From NCBI RefSeq assembly GCF_000342165.1, contig NZ_AMRV01000006.1, forward strand, positions 62,001 through 126,000: a stretch of DNA of 64,000 bases, in the 5' to 3' direction. The notes under the pieces are model-generated. The model was not told the origin of the DNA, ran no database searches, and saw only the letters and a program-made list of their open reading frames with translations. Source of the stretch: Pacificimonas flava (lineage in GTDB: Bacteria; Pseudomonadota; Alphaproteobacteria; Sphingomonadales; Sphingomonadaceae). Positions 26,049 to 35,568 of the stretch are shown here, one piece after another (the stretch's first letter is position 1; each line of letters begins with the position of its first letter). The translations under genes were made by a program, and so were the position numbers.

Positions 26049-26423
26049 CTAGTCGTATGCGAGCAGTAGCCAGCTGAGCCATAGAGCGATGGCCGCCCAG
26101 ATCAGAACGAAGATCGCCGCCGCGATCTTGCTGGACGGCGGCGCCGGCATGCCCTTCGCCTCCGATCTCAACCGGGCCATGACGTCTCCGGGGATCAAGC
26201 GGATCGTCAGGGCGATGCCGAGCGGCACGATGAGAAGATCGTCCACATAGCCGAGGACCGGCACGAAATCCGGTATCAGGTCAATCGGCGACAATGCGTA
26301 GCCGGCGGTCACCAGCGCCGTCAGGTTGGGAAGGAGCGGGACTGCCGGATCGCGGGCGGCCAGCCAAAGCGCGAGGAGGTCACGGCGCAGGCCGGCTGCC
26401 CAATCCTTCAGCAGGCGCAGCAC
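26049..26423 (-). CDS. DUF1232 (YkvA-like) membrane protein
   Basis: The 124-residue protein carries the DUF1232 signature ALVTAGYALSPIDLIPDFVPVLGYVDDLLIVPLGI (residues about 35-70) and a C-terminal membrane helix (IAAAIFVLIWAAIALWLSWLLL). The family is widespread and of unknown function. It starts 7 bp downstream of the alaS stop on the same strand, so it may be read from the alaS transcript. It ends 37 bp from the convergent antiporter gene. Confidence 0.8.
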   Translation of the reverse strand: MLRLLKDWAAGLRRDLLALWLAARDPAVPLLPNLTALVTAGYALSPIDLIPDFVPVLGYVDDLLIVPLGIALTIRLIPGDVMARLRSEAKGMPAPPSSKIAAAIFVLIWAAIALWLSWLLLAYD

Positions 26424-26430
26424 GAACGGA

Positions 26431-29085
26431 TCAGGCGGCTGCGGCCGCAGTCTGCGTCAGCGCGTCCCGGACGGCTGCGACAGCCGCCTGCGCCTTGTCG
26501 CCATCCGGACCGCCGCCCTGCGCGATGCTCGGCCGGCCACCGCCGCCCTGCCCGCCCAGCGCGGCCACCGCGATCTTCACGAGAGCCACGGCGTCGAACC
26601 GGTCCTGCTGGTCCTTCGATACGCCCACCGCGACGCTGGCGCGGCCGTCGTTCACAGCGACCAGCATGGCGATGCCCGAACCGAGCGACTGCGTCAGCTC
26701 GTCGACCGCTCCGCGCAGCGCCTTCGCCTCCAGACCGTCCGCGACCTGGCCGAGGAACTTCGTGCCGGCGATGTCCTCCGCGCCGCCGCCCGAACCACCG
26801 CCGCCAAGCGCCAGCTTTTTCTTCGCTTCCGCGAGTTCCCGCTCCAGCCGCTTGCGCTCCTCAACCAGAGAAACAATGCGCTCGGGGACGTCAGCCGCAG
26901 ACGTCTTGAGCGTTGCGGCCGCCGATTTCAGCCGATCCTCCTGCGCCTGAAGGTAGAGGCGCGCCGCTTCGCCCGTCAGCGCTTCTATGCGCCGAACGCC
27001 GGACGCCACCGCCCCCTCCGAGACGATCTTGAACAGGCCGATATCGCCAAGGGCGTTCACGTGCGTGCCGCCGCACAGCTCGACCGAGTAATCGTTCGCG
27101 CCCGACACGCCCATGGAAAGGACGCGGACCTCGTCCCCGTATTTCTCTCCGAACAACGCCATGGCGCCGGCAGCGATGGCGTCCTCGTGCGTCATCAGCC
27201 GCGTCGTGACAGGATGGTTCTCTCGGATATGGGCGTTCACCTCCGCCTCGATAGCCGCAATCTGGTCGTCGGTGAGTGCCTTCGGATGGCTGAAGTCGAA
27301 GCGCATGCGGTCCTCGGCGACCAGCGATCCCTTTTGGGTGACATGCGCGCCCAGCTGCGCCCGCAGCGCCGCGTGGATGAGGTGGGTCGCCGAATGGTTG
27401 GCCCGAATGGCGGATCGGCGTTCGATATCGACTTTGAAATGCGCGGTATCGCCGACTTTGAGGTGACCCGTCTCGATCTTTGCATGGTGCACGTGCAGCC
27501 GGCCGAGCGGCTTCGAGGTCGTGGAGACCACCGCCTTGACGCCATCGGCCTCGATCCACCCGGAATCGCCGGCCTGACCGCCGCTTTCGCCATAGAAGGG
27601 CGTCTGGTTCGCAAAGATTTCGACCTCGTCACCGGCGGAGGCGCTGTCGACCTCGACACCGTCCTTGACAAGGGCAACGATGCTGCAATCGCTTTCATGA
27701 TGCTGATAGCCAAGGAACTCGGTCGCGCCCTCGCGCTCGGCGATGTCGAACCACAACGTATCTTCCGCCGCGCTGCCGGACCCTGCCCAGGCCGCGCGGG
27801 CGCGCGCCTTCTGCTCCGCCATTCCCGCTTCGAACCCCTGCTGGTCGACCCCGATGCCGCGCGTGCGCAGCGCATCGACGGTCAGATCGTAGGGGAAGCC
27901 GTAGGTGTCATAGAGCTTGAAGGCCGTCGCGCCGGGCAGCGTGTCCCCCTCGCCCATGGCGGAGGTTTCCTCGTCCAGCAGGCGCAGACCGCGATCCAGC
28001 GTCTGACGAAAACGCGTTTCCTCCTGCCTTAGCGTCTCCTCGATAAGCGGCTGTGCGCGAACGAGTTCGGGATAGGCCGCGCCCATTTCGCTGACGAGCG
28101 TCGGCACGAGCCGCCAAAGCAGCGGATCGCTGGCACCTGCGATATGCGCGTGGCGAATGGCGCGGCGCAGGATTCGCCGGAGCACATAGCCGCGCCCCTC
28201 ATTCGCCGGCAGCACGCCATCGGAAATCAGAAAGCCACCAGACCGCACATGATCGGCGATGACACGCAACGACTGCTTGTGCGCGCCGTCCTTGGCGGTC
28301 TTGGCGAGCTCGGCCGCGTTCTCGATCAGCGCCTGGAAGAGGTCGATCTCGAAATTGTCGTGCGTGCCCTGCAGCACCGCTGCAACGCGTTCCAGACCCA
28401 TGCCGGTATCGATGGACGGTTTTGGCAGATCGACACGCGCGCCCCCAGGCTGCTGGTCGTACTGCATGAAAACCAGATTCCAGATTTCGACGAACCGGTC
28501 GCCGTCCTCGTCGGGGGAGCCCGGCGGGCCGCCGGCGATCTGCGGACCATGGTCGTAAAACAGTTCCGAGCAGGGCCCGCACGGTCCGGTATCGCCCATG
28601 GACCAGAAATTGTCGCTGCCGGCGATGCGGATAATCCGCTCCTCCGGCAGGCCGGAAATCTTGCGCCACAGATCGAACGCCTCATCGTCCGTGTGGAAGA
28701 CCGTCGCGGTCAGCCGTTCGGCGGGAATGTCCCATTCCTTGGTGATCAGGCGCCAGGCGAAGGAGATCGCCTCTTCCTTGAAATAGTCGCCGAAGGAGAA
28801 ATTGCCCATCATCTCGAAAAAGGTGTGGTGACGCGCCGTGAAGCCGACATTTTCAAGATCGTTGTGCTTGCCGCCCGCGCGCACGCATTTCTGCGCCGAT
28901 GTCGCCCGGCTATAGTCCCGGCGTTCCCGCCCGGTGAAAACGTCCTTGAACGGCACCATGCCTGCGTTCACGAACATCAGCGTCGGGTCGTTCTGCGGCA
29001 CAAGCGGTGCGGAGGGCACGGGCTGGTGCCCCTCCCCCTGAAAGAAGTCGAGAAAGCTGCGGCGAATATCGTTGGTAGCGGTCAT
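26431..29085 (-). CDS. alaS: Alanyl-tRNA synthetase
   Basis: The 884-residue class II synthetase charges tRNA-Ala. In order: the aminoacylation domain ([25 protein letters not shown], motif 1 to 3 with [11 protein letters not shown]), the tRNA-recognition region, and the editing domain with zinc-binding [11 protein letters not shown] and the C-terminal part of the site in ELCGGTHV. A Gly-rich linker and coiled coil ([30 protein letters not shown]) then lead to the C-Ala domain. Length is normal (about 875-885). ATG 29085 matches the family start. Upstream is a divergent small coiled-coil protein gene. Confidence 0.97.
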   Translation of the reverse strand: MTATNDIRRSFLDFFQGEGHQPVPSAPLVPQNDPTLMFVNAGMVPFKDVFTGRERRDYSRATSAQKCVRAGGKHNDLENVGFTARHHTFFEMMGNFSFGDYFKEEAISFAWRLITKEWDIPAERLTATVFHTDDEAFDLWRKISGLPEERIIRIAGSDNFWSMGDTGPCGPCSELFYDHGPQIAGGPPGSPDEDGDRFVEIWNLVFMQYDQQPGGARVDLPKPSIDTGMGLERVAAVLQGTHDNFEIDLFQALIENAAELAKTAKDGAHKQSLRVIADHVRSGGFLISDGVLPANEGRGYVLRRILRRAIRHAHIAGASDPLLWRLVPTLVSEMGAAYPELVRAQPLIEETLRQEETRFRQTLDRGLRLLDEETSAMGEGDTLPGATAFKLYDTYGFPYDLTVDALRTRGIGVDQQGFEAGMAEQKARARAAWAGSGSAAEDTLWFDIAEREGATEFLGYQHHESDCSIVALVKDGVEVDSASAGDEVEIFANQTPFYGESGGQAGDSGWIEADGVKAVVSTTSKPLGRLHVHHAKIETGHLKVGDTAHFKVDIERRSAIRANHSATHLIHAALRAQLGAHVTQKGSLVAEDRMRFDFSHPKALTDDQIAAIEAEVNAHIRENHPVTTRLMTHEDAIAAGAMALFGEKYGDEVRVLSMGVSGANDYSVELCGGTHVNALGDIGLFKIVSEGAVASGVRRIEALTGEAARLYLQAQEDRLKSAAATLKTSAADVPERIVSLVEERKRLERELAEAKKKLALGGGGSGGGAEDIAGTKFLGQVADGLEAKALRGAVDELTQSLGSGIAMLVAVNDGRASVAVGVSKDQQDRFDAVALVKIAVAALGGQGGGGRPSIAQGGGPDGDKAQAAVAAVRDALTQTAAAAA

Positions 29086-29191
29086 AAGGCGCGATGTAGT
29101 GCAAGGCAGGCGCCAGAGAAAGACTTGCTATTTGACCTGTGCGCGTAAGGATGCACGCCGTCATAGAGATTCCGGAAGTTGGGCCGAACGC

Positions 29192-29419
29192 ATGTCGTCA
29201 AAAGCCGAAGAAGAACGGCTGCGCCACAAGATTGGCAATCTGCAGCACGAAAATATGGTGCTGCGGCGAATGCTTCAGGGCGCTGCCAGCGACATTGACG
29301 AGATGATCGAGTCGCGCTGCAGCTCCGAAGCCCAGCAACAGGCCGGCAAGACCTCCTCCCGCATAAAGCGCGCGCTCGACGCAATGGAGGAGGACGAGGT
29401 AAGCCGCGCGGCCAACTGA
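29192..29419 (+). CDS. Small coiled-coil protein
   Basis: The 75-residue product from ATG 29192 is charged and helical: KAEEERLRHKIGNLQHENMVLRRMLQG reads as a coiled coil with heptad leucines, followed by a second helix ending LDAMEEDEVSRAAN. No family was recognised. The frame is open from 29072, but that part lies opposite the alaS start and has no ribosome site. It is divergent from alaS and 25 bp upstream of the M24 peptidase gene, with which it may be cotranscribed. No signal peptide is present, so it is likely cytoplasmic. Confidence 0.55.
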   Translation: MSSKAEEERLRHKIGNLQHENMVLRRMLQGAASDIDEMIESRCSSEAQQQAGKTSSRIKRALDAMEEDEVSRAAN

Positions 29420-29444
29420 TCTGACTCCAGTGTAAGGACCATCC

Positions 29445-30698
29445 ATGCTCGCCAGGCGCGAACTTCTGATCGGCGCAGCGGGGGCTGCCGCATTCGCATC
29501 TCCATTTCGGGAGTATGGCGCCTGGGCGGCCGCGGCGGAGCCATCCGGCCGCGGCGACCGCTCTGCCCTCCCGCCCCCCATTGGCCCGGAGGAGCGCCTG
29601 CACCGTATCGCGAAGGCGCAGACGCTCATGCGGGACGCCGGCCTCGGTGCTATTCTTGTGGAGGCCGGATCCTCCCTCGACTATTTCACGGGTATCCAGT
29701 GGTGGCGTAGCGAACGTCTGACAGCCGCGATTTTGCCGGCAGAGGGCGAGGCGCTCGTCGTCACGCCGTTTTTCGAAGAGCCATCCGTCAGGGAAACTCT
29801 CCAGATTCCGGCGGAGGTCCGCACCTGGCAGGAGGACGGCTCCCCGGCCGCCATGATTGCGGACTGGCTGACGGCACGCGGCCTTGGCGACCGCCCTCTC
29901 GGTGTCGAGGAAACCGTTCGCTACTTCGCCGTCGACGCTCTTTCAAAGGCTGGGGTCGAAACGGGCAGCGACAGGGGCGTTGTACGTGCCTGCCGCATTG
30001 TAAAATCCCCGGCGGAAATCGCCTTGATGCAGGCAGCGAACGACCTGACCGTTGCAGCCTATCGGGAGATTTGGCCACAAATCGAGGCCGGCATGACGCC
30101 GGCGGATATCGGCGCCGTCATGGCGGCGGCGATGAAACGCCGGGGCGGCAGCCCGGAGTTCACCCTCGTTCTTCTCGGCGAGGCGAGCGCTTACCCGCAC
30201 GGATCGGGAAAGCCGCAGCAGGTCCGGGAGGGAGAGGTCGTCCTGATGGACTGCGGAGCCAGCGTCCACGGCTATGAATCCGATATCTCCCGCAGCTTCG
30301 TCTATGGGGACCCGTCACGCGAGCAGCGGCGCGTCTGGAACCTCGTCCGCCAGGGACAGCAGCGCGTGTTCGAGGCGGCTGCGAACGGCGTTCCCGCGGG
30401 CACTCTGGATGACGCAGCACGCGATTTCTACACGTCCGAAGGATTCGGCCCCGACTACGCGCTTCCCGGCCTGTCGCACCGCACGGGCCATGGGATCGGC
30501 ATGGACGGGCACGAACCGGTCTACATCGTGCGCGGGAACGAAACGGCGCTCGCCCCCGGCATGTGTTTTTCCAACGAACCCGGCCTCTATCTGCCGGGCA
30601 AGTTCGGCATCCGGCTGGAGGACTGCATGTACATGACCGCGGATGGGCCCCGCTGGTTTTCGCTGCCGCCACCCTCCATCGACCAGCCGTTCGGATAG
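29445..30698 (+). CDS. Exported M24-family metallopeptidase (Xaa-Pro dipeptidase-like)
   Basis: The 417-residue protein begins MLARRELLIGAAGAAAFA, with the twin Arg and hydrophobic stretch of a Tat signal. A creatinase-type N-terminal domain (about 50-170) precedes the pita-bread domain with its metal ligands: VVLMDCGASVHGYESDISRSF (two Asp), GLSHRTGHGIGMDGHEP (His), FSNEPGLYLPG (Glu) and GIRLEDCMYM (Glu). It probably removes N-terminal or dipeptide residues next to proline, outside the cytoplasm. The gene follows the coiled-coil gene by 25 bp and converges with the 3-hydroxybutyrate dehydrogenase gene. Confidence 0.88.
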   Translation: MLARRELLIGAAGAAAFASPFREYGAWAAAAEPSGRGDRSALPPPIGPEERLHRIAKAQTLMRDAGLGAILVEAGSSLDYFTGIQWWRSERLTAAILPAEGEALVVTPFFEEPSVRETLQIPAEVRTWQEDGSPAAMIADWLTARGLGDRPLGVEETVRYFAVDALSKAGVETGSDRGVVRACRIVKSPAEIALMQAANDLTVAAYREIWPQIEAGMTPADIGAVMAAAMKRRGGSPEFTLVLLGEASAYPHGSGKPQQVREGEVVLMDCGASVHGYESDISRSFVYGDPSREQRRVWNLVRQGQQRVFEAAANGVPAGTLDDAARDFYTSEGFGPDYALPGLSHRTGHGIGMDGHEPVYIVRGNETALAPGMCFSNEPGLYLPGKFGIRLEDCMYMTADGPRWFSLPPPSIDQPFG

Positions 30699-30734
30699 AT
30701 CGTTCCCGACCGCGCGCAGGCCGGATGCGCAGCC

Positions 30735-31529
30735 TCAGCGCGCGGTCCAGCCCCCATCGATCGGCAGCGCCGCCCCGCAGAAGCTGCGCCCCGTTTCGCC
30801 CGCCAGGAACACTGCGAAATCGCCGATCTCTTCCGGTTCGACGAAGCGCTTGTTCGGCTGAACGGCAAGGATCACGTCACGGATGACGTCCTTCTCGCTC
30901 ATATTGTGGGCCTTCGCCTGATCGGCCACCTGCCCCTCAACGAGCGGCGTGCGTACATATCCCGGACAGATCGCGTTCGACGTAATTCCGGTTTCGGCGA
31001 CCTCCAGCGCGACCGACTTCGTGAAGCCGATCAGCCCGTGCTTGGCAGCGTTGTAGGCGGATTTGTAGGGGCTGGCGACGAGACCCTGGGCGGACGCAAT
31101 GTTGATGATGCGTCCCCAGTTCTTTCGCTTCATTGCCGGAATCGCTGCCGCAACGGTATAGAAGGCGCTGTGCAGGCATATGGCGAGCAGCTTTTCCCAG
31201 GTTTCCGGGGGAAATTCCTCCACCGGCGCAACATGCTGAATACCAGCATTGTTTACGAGGATATCCGGGTCGCCCAGCCTTTCGGACGCCTCGCGGACCA
31301 ATGCGCTGCTTTCGGAGCCGACGGACAGGTCCTTCTCTATGAAGATGGCCTCGACGCCATGGTCGCGTTCCAGACCGCTGCGCTGGCTTTCGATTTCATC
31401 CGCATCGCCGAAACCGTTGAGGACGATGTTCGCACCCGCAGCCGCCATACGCGATGCGATCGCAGCGCCAATACCGCTGGTGGAGCCGGTAATGAGCGCC
31501 GTGCGTCCTTCGAGACTTCTTTCCGCCAT
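30735..31529 (-). CDS. bdhA: 3-hydroxybutyrate dehydrogenase
   Basis: This short-chain dehydrogenase (264 residues) interconverts 3-hydroxybutyrate and acetoacetate with NAD. Motifs: the cofactor loop TGSTSGIGAAIA, NNAGIQHVAPVEEF, the catalytic Ser in INIASAQGLVASPYKSAY, with Tyr and Lys in the YNAAKHGL segment, and the family-typical ICPGYVRTPLVEGQ with a C-terminal LPIDGGWTAR. The gene is divergent from a polyhydroxyalkanoate depolymerase gene (64 bp between starts), so the pair mobilises stored polyhydroxybutyrate: the depolymerase releases 3-hydroxybutyrate and this enzyme oxidises it. An AGGAGG site lies ten bases before ATG 31529. Confidence 0.93.
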   Translation of the reverse strand: MAERSLEGRTALITGSTSGIGAAIASRMAAAGANIVLNGFGDADEIESQRSGLERDHGVEAIFIEKDLSVGSESSALVREASERLGDPDILVNNAGIQHVAPVEEFPPETWEKLLAICLHSAFYTVAAAIPAMKRKNWGRIINIASAQGLVASPYKSAYNAAKHGLIGFTKSVALEVAETGITSNAICPGYVRTPLVEGQVADQAKAHNMSEKDVIRDVILAVQPNKRFVEPEEIGDFAVFLAGETGRSFCGAALPIDGGWTAR

Positions 31530-31593
31530 GGCACGTGCCCTCCTTGCAATCGTTCATGTTGCGGCGCACAAAGCGCCAAAGATTGGAGTTCTT

Positions 31594-32835
31594 ATGCTGT
31601 ATCCGCTTTATGAGATGCAACGCGCGATGTTGGCGGGTGCCGGCACGGCGGCGCAGATGAGCGCATCGCTACTCACCAATCCCGCGAACCCCTTTGCCTA
31701 TACAGGCGGCGGGCTGGTCCTAGCGTCTGCGCTTGACGTGTTCGCGCACGCCGCGGAACCGAGGGGCAAGCCGGCGTTCGGTCTGGAACGGATCACGCTG
31801 GAGGGCCGCACGGTCGAATCGCGAGAGGAGGTGGCTCTGCGGCTGCCGTTCGGACAGCTCAAACGCTTCGTGAAGACGGACGGATCGAACGAGGATCAGC
31901 CCAAGGTTCTGATCGTTGCTCCCATGTCGGGGCATTTCGCCACCCTGCTGCGGGGTACAGCCGAGCGCATGATCCCGGATCATGACGTCTACATCACGGA
32001 CTGGCGCGATGCGAAGATGGTGCCCATGGCAGAGGGCAGCTTCGACCTCGACGATTATATCGATTACACGATCAAGTTCCTGGAAACCATCGGCGGGGCG
32101 AGCAATGGCAAGCGTGCCCATGTGATCGCCGTATGCCAACCGTCCGTGCCCGTCTACGCCGCCGCTTGCATCATGTCGGCGCGGCAGCACGAGAACCTGC
32201 CGGCCACGCTCACCATGATGGGCGGTCCCATCGATACGCGGGAAAGTCCCACTTCGGTCAACGGCATGGCAACGAACAAGCCGCACGCCTGGTTCGAGCA
32301 GAACGCGATTGCGACGGTGCCGCCGATCTATCCCGGCGCCATGCGGCGCGTCTATCCCGGCTTCATGCAGCTGGGTGGCTTCATGTCGATGAACCTCGGC
32401 GATCATCTGATGAGCCATTGGGAAATGTTCAAACACCTGATCGAGGGCGACGAGGACTCTGCGGAGCGGATCAAGACCTTCTATGACGAGTATCGCTCCG
32501 TCGCCGATATGACGGCCGAATTCTATCTCCAAACGGTGGACGCCGTCTTCCAACGGCATCTGCTTCCCACCGGGCAGATGATGTACCGCGGCGAGCGCGT
32601 CGACCCGGATGCCATTACCGACATGGCCTTGCTCGCCATCGAGGGTGAACGCGACGACATCTCCGGAATCGGCCAGACCAAGGCTGCGCTCACGCTCGCC
32701 GGACAGCTCGACGAGAGTAAAAAGCGCTATTTGCTCGCCGAGGGCGCTGGCCATTACGGCATCTTCAACGGCTCCCGCTGGCGCACCAAGATCGCGCCCG
32801 TCGTCGAGGCCTTCATCCGCGAGCACGGTGGCTGA
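31594..32835 (+). CDS. phaZ: Intracellular polyhydroxyalkanoate depolymerase
   Basis: The 413-residue protein starts at ATG 31594 with a GGAG site. It matches the PhaZ1-type intracellular depolymerase: MLYPLYEMQRAMLAGAG at the N-terminus, VLIVAPMSGHFATLLRGT, DVYITDWRDAKMVP, and the nucleophile region HVIAVCQPSVPVYAA, where Cys replaces the serine of a lipase box (VCQPS), as in this group. The late His lies in AEGAGHYGIFNGSRW. It degrades stored polyhydroxybutyrate in the cytoplasm. No phasin or PHA synthase gene is in the window. The longer frame upstream runs opposite the dehydrogenase gene and is not coding. Confidence 0.93.
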   Translation: MLYPLYEMQRAMLAGAGTAAQMSASLLTNPANPFAYTGGGLVLASALDVFAHAAEPRGKPAFGLERITLEGRTVESREEVALRLPFGQLKRFVKTDGSNEDQPKVLIVAPMSGHFATLLRGTAERMIPDHDVYITDWRDAKMVPMAEGSFDLDDYIDYTIKFLETIGGASNGKRAHVIAVCQPSVPVYAAACIMSARQHENLPATLTMMGGPIDTRESPTSVNGMATNKPHAWFEQNAIATVPPIYPGAMRRVYPGFMQLGGFMSMNLGDHLMSHWEMFKHLIEGDEDSAERIKTFYDEYRSVADMTAEFYLQTVDAVFQRHLLPTGQMMYRGERVDPDAITDMALLAIEGERDDISGIGQTKAALTLAGQLDESKKRYLLAEGAGHYGIFNGSRWRTKIAPVVEAFIREHGG

Positions 32836-33580
32836 GAAGAGAACGCCGCCGCGCGATGCATTGAATGCCAGGGCGCGCGACCTGCGAATGGACGCATGGT
32901 CACGACTTAGAGGCGCGGCGGAGAGACGGAACGGCCGGGCGGCCCAACCGGGCTCTTCCCGGTGCACCATTTTTGCCCGTGGCGTGGGCGCGTTGCCATG
33001 TCAGACTGCAATGATGAAGGAGCGTTCTTAGCCGCGCTGATCTTGCGTGATCGCCGATGAAAGACCATCGCGCCTGTGCGTTGATCACCGGCGCTCTGAG
33101 GCTGCGGAAGCGTCGGAATGGCTATGAGCGCAATATAGGCTGGCCGAGGTTTGACAGTCATGCCGCAGCACCTCTGCAACGGTTCCGATGACATGCATGG
33201 CTTGATGATTTCGGCAGGCTGCGCGGCGCGCACCTCCGCGGGTTTTGGCCCGGCTTCGCCCCCCTACGCAGACGCGGGTGCTTCTATCGCACCAGCTCTC
33301 CCCTCAATGAGATGGCTCACCTCGCGATGGTGTGAGTCCACCGCGGGCCGCATTGAATTTGCCTAAGGGTGCCACGGCTCCCAACTAGAAAGTTGCTCTC
33401 ATGCATGCGCCCAGTGGCCTGCCGCTGCCGCGAAAAATGGTCTCTAAAAAGGAAGTGTGCCCAAAAAGACGGTCTTCCTGCACATGTGCGTTCGACCGAG
33501 GCCCCCTCGCTAGGCGGTCTGCTCCCATCGCACCGTCATTTCGGAAGACCATTCCACGCAGGAAAAATGCAGTACGGCGG
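32836..33580. other. Long gene-free stretch
   Basis: About 745 bp without a convincing gene on either strand. The short open frames have no ribosome site, odd composition and no recognisable domains. A 6-bp stem ACCGGG/CCCGGT near 32950-32965, followed seven bases later by TTTTT, could be a weak terminator after phaZ. Base composition is a little less GC-rich from about 33350 to 33580. It may hold a decayed gene or a noncoding RNA, but I cannot support either. Confidence 0.5.
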
Positions 33581-33613
33581 AAAAAAAGGGCGCCCCGACC
33601 GGGACGCCCTTTT
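33581..33613 (-). terminator. Intrinsic terminator of the tonB-exbBDD operon
   Basis: Read leftward, AAAGGGCG and CGCCCTTT form a stem around a short loop and run into a stretch of seven T. It lies 21 bp past the stop of the last exbD gene. The opposite strand has a shorter T-run, so it may work in both directions. Confidence 0.75.
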
Positions 33614-33633
33614 GGTACGGAATCTGGATACGC

Positions 33634-34068
33634 TTACCGAAGGTTTGCGTATGCCTCGTTGCCCACGAAGCCGATCTTCGTCACGTCGTTCCGCTGCGCG
33701 GACGCCATGATCTCGCTGACGACCGAATAACGCGCCAGCGCGTCCGGACGCAGATGGATTTCCGGCTGCGGATTCATCGAAGCCGACTGCCGGAAATACG
33801 CCTCCAGCTGCGCCGGCGTCACCTGCTGGTCGTTCCAGTAGATGTCGTTCAGGAAGTCGACGCGGACGCGGTTGACGACAGGATCGACGACCTCTTCCGG
33901 CGGCGGCGTGTCCTGGCTCACCGGCAGATCCAGCTTCACCGCGTGCGTCTGGATCGGAATGGTGATGATGAACATGATCAGGAGCACGAGCATGACGTCG
34001 ATCAGCGGCGTCGTGTTCATTTCGACCATCGGCGCGTCGCCGTCGGTGCTCCCCATTGAGATAGCCAT
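33634..34068 (-). CDS. exbD: ExbD-family protein (second copy)
   Basis: The 144-residue biopolymer-transport protein has a single N-terminal membrane helix with the proton-path Asp: VEMNTTPLIDVMLVLLIMFIITIPI. A periplasmic domain follows (INDIYWNDQQVT, PEIHLRPDALARYSVVSEIM). With ExbB it forms the proton channel that energises TonB. It is last in the operon, 11 bp after a paralogous exbD gene. The two copies differ strongly in the periplasmic part (this one has QTHAVKLDLPVS after the helix), so they are not a recent duplication. Confidence 0.93.
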   Translation of the reverse strand: MAISMGSTDGDAPMVEMNTTPLIDVMLVLLIMFIITIPIQTHAVKLDLPVSQDTPPPEEVVDPVVNRVRVDFLNDIYWNDQQVTPAQLEAYFRQSASMNPQPEIHLRPDALARYSVVSEIMASAQRNDVTKIGFVGNEAYANLR

Positions 34069-34079
34069 GGTCTAACTCC

Positions 34080-34553
34080 TTAGTAGATCGCGCGCGAGAC
34101 GTTGCCGGCGGGCGGCTCCGAAATAAACGCAATCTTGATGTAACCGGCGCGCTGAACCGTGAAGATCACACCGCCGATATTCTGATATTCGACGTTCGCG
34201 TCGCCGCGAATGTGAACCTCGGGCAGCTCGGTGACGTTTGCGGGGCCGCCGGCATCCTCGATATACTGCTCGAGACGCTGCGACAGAACCTGACGCAGTT
34301 CCTCATAATCGCTCATACGCGTCTGGCCGATGAAAACATCGCCCTGAGCGTTCACCGAAAGGCTGACGTTCTCCGGCTTCGTCGTCGTCGCCGTGGAACG
34401 AACATTCGGAAGCTGAAGCGGCACCGTCTGGATCACCACGGGAACCGTGATGAGGAAGATGATGAGGAGAACCAGCATGACGTCCACGAGTGGCGTCGTG
34501 TTGATTGTCGCCATCGGCGCATCCGCGTCCGATTCTCCAACTGACATTGCCAT
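34080..34553 (-). CDS. exbD: ExbD-family protein (first copy)
   Basis: The 157-residue protein has the ExbD helix and conserved Asp (INTTPLVDVMLVLLIIFLITVPV), then IQTVPLQLPNV and a periplasmic domain ending YIKIAFISEPPAGNVSRAIY. It lies between exbB (80 bp upstream) and the second exbD gene. An operon with one ExbB and two ExbD is common in Sphingomonadales and Xanthomonadales, groups with many TonB-dependent receptors. A mixed ExbD pair in one complex is an inference. Confidence 0.93.
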   Translation of the reverse strand: MAMSVGESDADAPMATINTTPLVDVMLVLLIIFLITVPVVIQTVPLQLPNVRSTATTTKPENVSLSVNAQGDVFIGQTRMSDYEELRQVLSQRLEQYIEDAGGPANVTELPEVHIRGDANVEYQNIGGVIFTVQRAGYIKIAFISEPPAGNVSRAIY

Positions 34554-34633
34554 AAAGCGGAATTCCTACTTGCAATCAAACGGGCGGATTGGCGGGGCGG
34601 CAGCAGAGCGCCGCCCCCGTCCGAACCGTCGAG

Positions 34634-35524
34634 TTACTTCTTCGGAGTCGTTCCCGGCGTCGTCGTCGTGGTGTTGGTCGGACGCACGGCCTGACCCTTC
34701 ACGGACGAACCCGGAACCGCATCCCGCGTCGTAGCAGCGGCCGAGGCCGTGCCGGAACCGAGCGAGGTGCGCGCCACGCGCGAACCCGAAACCAGGAAGC
34801 CGTGCACGTCGTCGGAGAAGTTGCCGAGGTGCTTCAGCACGTCCTTGTTGCGGCCCAGCAGCCAGTTATAGGCGAGCACCGCCGGAACGGCCACGAACAG
34901 ACCGAGCGCGGTCATGATCAGGGCCTCGCCGACCGGGCCGGCAACCTTATCGATGGACGCCTGACCGGCGACGCCGATGCCGATAAGCGCGCGGTAAATA
35001 CCGATAACCGTACCGAGCAGACCGACGAACGGCGCGGTCGAACCCACGGAAGCCAGGAAGCTGAGACCACCGGCGAGGCGCTGCGCGATCGCGGCCTGCG
35101 AACGCTCGAGCGACATCGTCACCCACTCATGCTCGTCGATCTTGTCGGTCAGGCGGCCCTCATGGTGCTCCGACGCGCGCAGGCCGTCGTCGACGATCTG
35201 GCGGTAGGGCGAGTTCTTCGGAAGCTTCGAGGCGCCTTCGCGAAGGCTGGGGGCCGTCCAGAACTTCTTGTCGATCTCCTTGGCCTCGTTCTTGATACGG
35301 CGCTGATCGAACCACTTGGTGAACAGCAGATACCAGGTGCCGAGCGACATGATCAGCAGCACGCCGAACAGGAACCAAGCGATCGGGCCGCCCTGCTTCA
35401 GGGCCGGCAGGAGACCGTAAGGATTGTCGGTCTCGATCTCCGCGGCGAAAGCCGGTGCGCTGACGAGCAGCGTTCCGGCAGCAATGCTCGCCTTCGTGGC
35501 GAGAGAATTAAAAGTCATCTTCAT
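34634..35524 (-). CDS. exbB: ExbB/TolQ/MotA-family proton channel protein
   Basis: The 296-residue protein has an N-terminal signal-like segment (MKMTFNSLATKASIAAGTLLVSAPAFAA), a first helix (PIAWFLFGVLLIMSLGTWYLLF), a cytoplasmic stretch, and two further helices. The ExbB/TolQ signature is GLSFLASVGSTAPFVGLLGTVIGIYRAL, followed by PVGEALIMTALGLFVAVPAVLAYN. The last 40 residues are Ser/Thr/Ala/Gly-rich and probably disordered. It forms the pentameric channel with ExbD. It sits between tonB (44 bp upstream) and exbD. Confidence 0.94.
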   Translation of the reverse strand: MKMTFNSLATKASIAAGTLLVSAPAFAAEIETDNPYGLLPALKQGGPIAWFLFGVLLIMSLGTWYLLFTKWFDQRRIKNEAKEIDKKFWTAPSLREGASKLPKNSPYRQIVDDGLRASEHHEGRLTDKIDEHEWVTMSLERSQAAIAQRLAGGLSFLASVGSTAPFVGLLGTVIGIYRALIGIGVAGQASIDKVAGPVGEALIMTALGLFVAVPAVLAYNWLLGRNKDVLKHLGNFSDDVHGFLVSGSRVARTSLGSGTASAAATTRDAVPGSSVKGQAVRPTNTTTTTPGTTPKK

Positions 35525-35568
35525 AGTCCTTTGTCCCTCAGAAGAGATATGTTCGGGCCTTGCGGCGT

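Noticed and set aside
32990-33070. tmRNA-like tag reading near the middle of the gene-free stretch
   Set aside because: The reading frames give no alanine-rich degradation tag and no acceptor-stem halves could be found around it.
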